NCBI GenBank assembly: GCA_023386965.1
Contig: JAEWIR010000003.1
Span: forward strand, 1-33,851
Source: Bacteroidota bacterium
Lineage (GTDB): Bacteria > Bacteroidota > Bacteroidia > Flavobacteriales > Weeksellaceae
DNA: 33,851 bases
Direction: 5' to 3'
Part shown: positions 31,173 to 33,851 of the stretch, in pieces
Layout of the letters: the number at the start of each line of letters is the position of its first letter
How positions within the stretch are numbered: position 1 is the stretch's first letter
The notes under the pieces: generated by a model
Told to the model about the DNA's origin: nothing
The model's database searches: none
What the model saw: the letters and a program-made list of their open reading frames with translations, nothing else
Position numbers and translations under genes: made by a program

Positions 31173-32255
31173 CTATATAAACTTATCGCCTCTTTTGAGA
31201 TTTTTAATATCCTGAACGTACTGCTTGATCTGTTGGTCGTGGGCACGAGGGCAAATCAGCAGCGCTTTGTCGGTATCTACAATGATATAATCTTTCAGCC
31301 CGTCTATCACAACCGCTTTATTGCTGTTCTTAAGACGCACAACATTGCCTCTGGAATTATAACTCATGACATATTTCGAATTCACAGCATTTTTATGGCT
31401 GTCTTTATCTCCATTTTCATATACGGAGGTCCAGGTCCCAAGGTCACTCCAACCTAAATCGGCAGGGATTACATACACATTATCTGCACGCTCCAAAATT
31501 CCGTTGTCTATTGAGATCTTGGTCACTTTAGGATATATAAGTTCCACACAGGAGTTCTCGCGGTCAGAGTTGTATTCGCAGGTACTGAACTGTTCGCACA
31601 TTTCAGGAAGGTAGTTCTGAAACGCTTTATATATACTTCTTACATTCCAGATAAAGATGCCGGAATTCCATAGGAAGTCACCGCTTTCCATAAAGGTTTT
31701 TGCGATTTCCAGGCTTGGCTTTTCTGTGAAGGTCTTTACCTTGGATATTTCGGTACCCTGGGTATCAATAAACTGGATATATCCATAGCCAGTATCAGGG
31801 CGTGTTGGCGTAATTCCAAGTGTGATGAGATAATCATTTTCCGATGCCAGTTCAAATGCAAAACTTACCTTCTCCAGAAATGTCTTTTCCTTTAAGATCA
31901 GATGATCCGCGGGCAGTACAATGATATTCGCTTCCGGTGATTTAGCTGCGATCTTACTGGCCATATAGATATTGCAGGCGGCGGTGTTTTTCATCATGGG
32001 CTCACCAACAATATTCTCAGCCGGGATTTCCGGAAGCTGGGACTGCGAGAGTTCTACATATTCCTTATTGGTGATCACATAAATGTTTTCGGGAGGCAAC
32101 AGTTGGCTTATCCTGTCGAAGGTTTGCTGGATCATGGTCCGCCCTGTGCCCAGAATATCCTGAAACTGCTTTGGGAACTTCTGCGTGCTCATAGGCCAGA
32201 AACGGCTTCCTATGCCACCGGCCATAATTACGCAGTAATTATCTGATTTTAACAT
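31173..32255 (-). CDS. manC: Mannose-1-phosphate guanylyltransferase
   Basis: A 360-residue nucleotidyltransferase. The N-terminal pyrophosphorylase signature is MAGGIGSRFWPMS and PKQF (11-31), LPADH is in the middle, FTEKP near 175, and WNSGIFIW near 194, the GMP-type blocks. It makes GDP-mannose from mannose 1-phosphate and GTP for surface polysaccharides. It is a single-domain enzyme; no C-terminal phosphomannose-isomerase (cupin) domain is seen. It lies 2 bp after the SprT-like gene, and the TolC-family gene is further upstream, in one minus-strand run. Confidence 0.92.
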   Translation of the reverse strand: MLKSDNYCVIMAGGIGSRFWPMSTQKFPKQFQDILGTGRTMIQQTFDRISQLLPPENIYVITNKEYVELSQSQLPEIPAENIVGEPMMKNTAACNIYMASKIAAKSPEANIIVLPADHLILKEKTFLEKVSFAFELASENDYLITLGITPTRPDTGYGYIQFIDTQGTEISKVKTFTEKPSLEIAKTFMESGDFLWNSGIFIWNVRSIYKAFQNYLPEMCEQFSTCEYNSDRENSCVELIYPKVTKISIDNGILERADNVYVIPADLGWSDLGTWTSVYENGDKDSHKNAVNSKYVMSYNSRGNVVRLKNSNKAVVIDGLKDYIIVDTDKALLICPRAHDQQIKQYVQDIKNLKRGDKFI

Positions 32256-32257
32256 GC

Positions 32258-32848
32258 TTAGCTTATTTTTTCTACTCTGGCCAAGGGCTTGAAAATGTAT
32301 TTCTTACCGCTTTCCAGTTCCACACAAATATAGTTTTTATTTCGCTTCTGCTCTATAACATATATCTTCTTTCGGTAGGAGAAGCGGTCATTAATGGCCA
32401 GATCATCAAGGTAGCATGTTTCATCTTTAACATCTTCAATGTGGAAATATCTTACCAGTTCCGGACTTGCTGTAAAGCTTGCCTTGGGAGAGCGTGAAAA
32501 GCGGAGGATAATGGGCTGCAAATCCTCAGGATAAACCCTGATACTGGAAATAAGCATGTCGCTGAATATCTTTTTCCATTCAGGACCATGCGCAGTGATC
32601 CTGCCGGCATAACGGTCGAAGGCAACCAGATGGGCCAGCTCATGAGTGAGCACAAAGAAAAAAAGGTGAGGCTGTAATGTTGAATTTACAGAAATCTGAT
32701 GACTGCCGTCCGGCATTTTGCGGTAGTCACCCAGTTTGCTGGCACGACCCCGTGTGATTTTGATATGGATACGGTGATTTCCAAACCAATCTTTCAGACT
32801 TGGCAGCGAATCAGGTGGCAGATAATTTTCTAGGACGGAAACAGACAT
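32258..32848 (-). CDS. SprT-like zinc metallopeptidase family protein
   Basis: A 196-residue protein with the zinc-peptidase-like site HELAH at 69-73 and a third histidine H87 (ITAHGPEW), the SprT/SprT-like pattern. The C-terminus (residues 130-196, ending in YICVELESGKKYIFKPLARV) has beta-rich character. Bacterial SprT-like proteins have no clear cellular role; eukaryotic relatives (Spartan) cut DNA-protein crosslinks. It lies 25 bp after the TolC-family gene and 2 bp before manC, which implies co-transcription but no shared pathway. Confidence 0.85.
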   Translation of the reverse strand: MSVSVLENYLPPDSLPSLKDWFGNHRIHIKITRGRASKLGDYRKMPDGSHQISVNSTLQPHLFFFVLTHELAHLVAFDRYAGRITAHGPEWKKIFSDMLISSIRVYPEDLQPIILRFSRSPKASFTASPELVRYFHIEDVKDETCYLDDLAINDRFSYRKKIYVIEQKRNKNYICVELESGKKYIFKPLARVEKIS

Positions 32849-32873
32849 CAGGTACGCCTTTCGGCCTTAGTTG

Positions 32874-33851
32874 TTACAGGGTAATTGGTATACCGGCGTA
32901 GAAGTTAAGCAGTTTCAGGCTGAAAATATAATTGTATTTGGCCTGTGCTACAGATCCCTGGGCATTTGCATAATTATTCCTGTCTACGTTTACATCATAG
33001 ATTGTGGCGCGGCCTGCGGCATAGCTTTTTTCCGTAAAATCCAGCGCCAGAGCCGTACTTTTTTCAGTTTCCAGAGCGGCAAGATAAGATTCATAACTGG
33101 ACTCGGCATCAAACTGGGACCTCTGCACATTCTGAAGGACTTCCTGTCGCTGAACCTCCAGCGAATTTTGAGCGATTTGCTCATTGATGCGGCTTTGTTC
33201 CACCTGCAGTCTTGTTATTCCTTTATTGAAAATAGGGATGTTCGCCGAAATGCCGATTTGCTGTCCGAAGGTATCCTGATATTGCTGAAAGAAAGTCCTG
33301 TCTTTTACAAGACCCCCGAACTGGTCATACCTTTTCACCAGGGAATTGAAATAGGAGGATCCAATGCCTGCACTTGCCGAAACTGTTGGCCAGAAAGCAG
33401 TTTCTGTAATCTCGGTCTGTGCCTGTGCAGCTTTTATGCGGCTTTCTGCAGCTTTTATCTGCGGCTGGTTGCCGAACGCGGTCTCAATGATATCTGCGGC
33501 CGAATAAAGTGGTGCCTGTGGTTTCTGTTCTACATCTACCTCCGCCACATCAAAGTCTTTATAATCGGTTATACGAAGCAGCTGGGCCAGTGCAAAGAGG
33601 CTTCTGTCCGTATTTATTTCGGCATTTTTTAAATTCTGATTTTCCCTGGAAACCGCCGCCTCAGCTTCTGCGAGTACAGTTCTCGCTGTGGTCCCTACTT
33701 CAGTGGTGATTTTGGCGCGGTCCAGAAGCTTAGTGGCATTCTCAAGCGAGCTTTGGGCAATCTTTTCAACTTCCTTATTCAGCATAATCTGAAGGTACTG
33801 CTGGGCTACCTGAAGTGAGATGTCATTTTTTATACGCTCTACATCATACAC
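32874..33851 (-). CDS. TolC family outer-membrane efflux protein (N-terminal part beyond window end)
   Basis: The last 326 codons of a TolC/OEP protein. It shows the long coiled-coil helices typical of the family: an ASRIKAAQAQTEITETAFWPTVSASAG block (near 140-165), GQQIGISANIPIFNKGI near 195-211, and the second OEP repeat helices near 215-300. The frame is open to the edge of the window with GTG as the edge codon, so the signal peptide and the first third are missing. TolC-type proteins form the outer-membrane channel of tripartite RND or ABC efflux pumps; the pump genes are presumably upstream beyond the edge. The sprT-like gene follows 25 bp downstream. Confidence 0.88.
   Translation of the reverse strand: MYDVERIKNDISLQVAQQYLQIMLNKEVEKIAQSSLENATKLLDRAKITTEVGTTARTVLAEAEAAVSRENQNLKNAEINTDRSLFALAQLLRITDYKDFDVAEVDVEQKPQAPLYSAADIIETAFGNQPQIKAAESRIKAAQAQTEITETAFWPTVSASAGIGSSYFNSLVKRYDQFGGLVKDRTFFQQYQDTFGQQIGISANIPIFNKGITRLQVEQSRINEQIAQNSLEVQRQEVLQNVQRSQFDAESSYESYLAALETEKSTALALDFTEKSYAAGRATIYDVNVDRNNYANAQGSVAQAKYNYIFSLKLLNFYAGIPITL

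Noticed and set aside
32871..33632. Long plus-strand open frame opposite the TolC-family gene
   Set aside because: Antisense to a well-supported TolC coding frame; the translation is Cys- and Phe-rich and matches no known pattern.
33849..33851. GTG at the window edge as the start of the TolC-family gene
   Set aside because: The protein lacks a signal peptide and the first third of the family; the codon is an internal Val cut by the window boundary.
1..33851. Search for tRNA, rRNA, IS elements, CRISPR arrays, prophage or toxin-antitoxin pairs
   Set aside because: None seen: no repeat-spacer array, no transposase or integrase-like frame, and no cloverleaf in the non-coding gaps.

Overview
The window reads as core chromosome of a member of the Bacteroidota, most likely class Flavobacteriia and probably a Chryseobacterium-like Weeksellaceae. 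The grounds are: a PorW/SprE-type TPR lipoprotein of the type IX secretion/gliding apparatus; a fused MurF-alanine racemase; a patatin fused to a BamA-like barrel; a near-absence of Shine-Dalgarno sequences; and several exact copies of the Bacteroidota -7 promoter element TAnnTTTG in front of genes. GC content looks moderate (low-to-mid 40s % in the lines I counted). I do not name a species. Gene density is high, every gene looks intact except the two cut by the window edges, and I see no tRNA, rRNA, IS element, prophage or CRISPR array.

Layout. (1) 1-3687, plus strand: tail of a DUF2520-type protein, a KdsC-like phosphatase, Maf, then the PorW/SprE lipoprotein, closed by a bidirectional terminator at about 3694-3726. 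(2) 3736-9821, minus strand: a tight seven-gene run transcribed rpiB, rnr, LysE-type exporter, S66 LD-carboxypeptidase, YraN nuclease-fold protein, SDR oxidoreductase, tsaB. (3) 9822-10416: the only long non-coding stretch, with repeats and DnaA-box-like words, between divergent rpiB and pgk. (4) pgk on plus with a strong terminator. (5) 11795-20176, minus strand: tdk, murF-alr, patatin-barrel protein, ybeY, mnmG and a methyltransferase. Two ParB-binding parS palindromes flank mnmG, one of them a perfect 16/16 match. (6) 20237-24231, plus strand: an acidic unknown protein, a MurC-like ligase, rsmI, fabG; then a small unknown gene. (7) 24804-26797, minus strand: an exbB-exbD-TonB-like energy-transduction cassette. 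(8) 26904 to the end: an unknown acidic protein, a DUF885 metallopeptidase-like lipoprotein, nth and bcp divergent over a 32-bp gap, a secreted unknown, then a minus-strand run of a TolC-family protein (cut by the window end), SprT-like and a mannose-1-phosphate guanylyltransferase.

How the genes fit together. Cell-envelope functions recur (KdsC for LPS Kdo, MurF-Alr, MurC-like ligase, LD-carboxypeptidase, GDP-mannose synthesis, PorW/SprE, ExbB/ExbD/TonB, TolC, patatin barrel), mixed with RNA maturation and tRNA modification (RNase R, YbeY, MnmG, TsaB, RsmI) and central metabolism (RpiB, PGK, FabG).

The most interesting signals are regulatory or architectural rather than a new gene cluster. 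They are the two parS centromere sites around mnmG, about 2.2 kb and more from a repeat-bearing intergenic region that could be, or lie near, the replication origin; the facing -7 elements between nth and bcp; and metal or Fe-S ligands missing from the endonuclease III, thymidine kinase and YbeY proteins.
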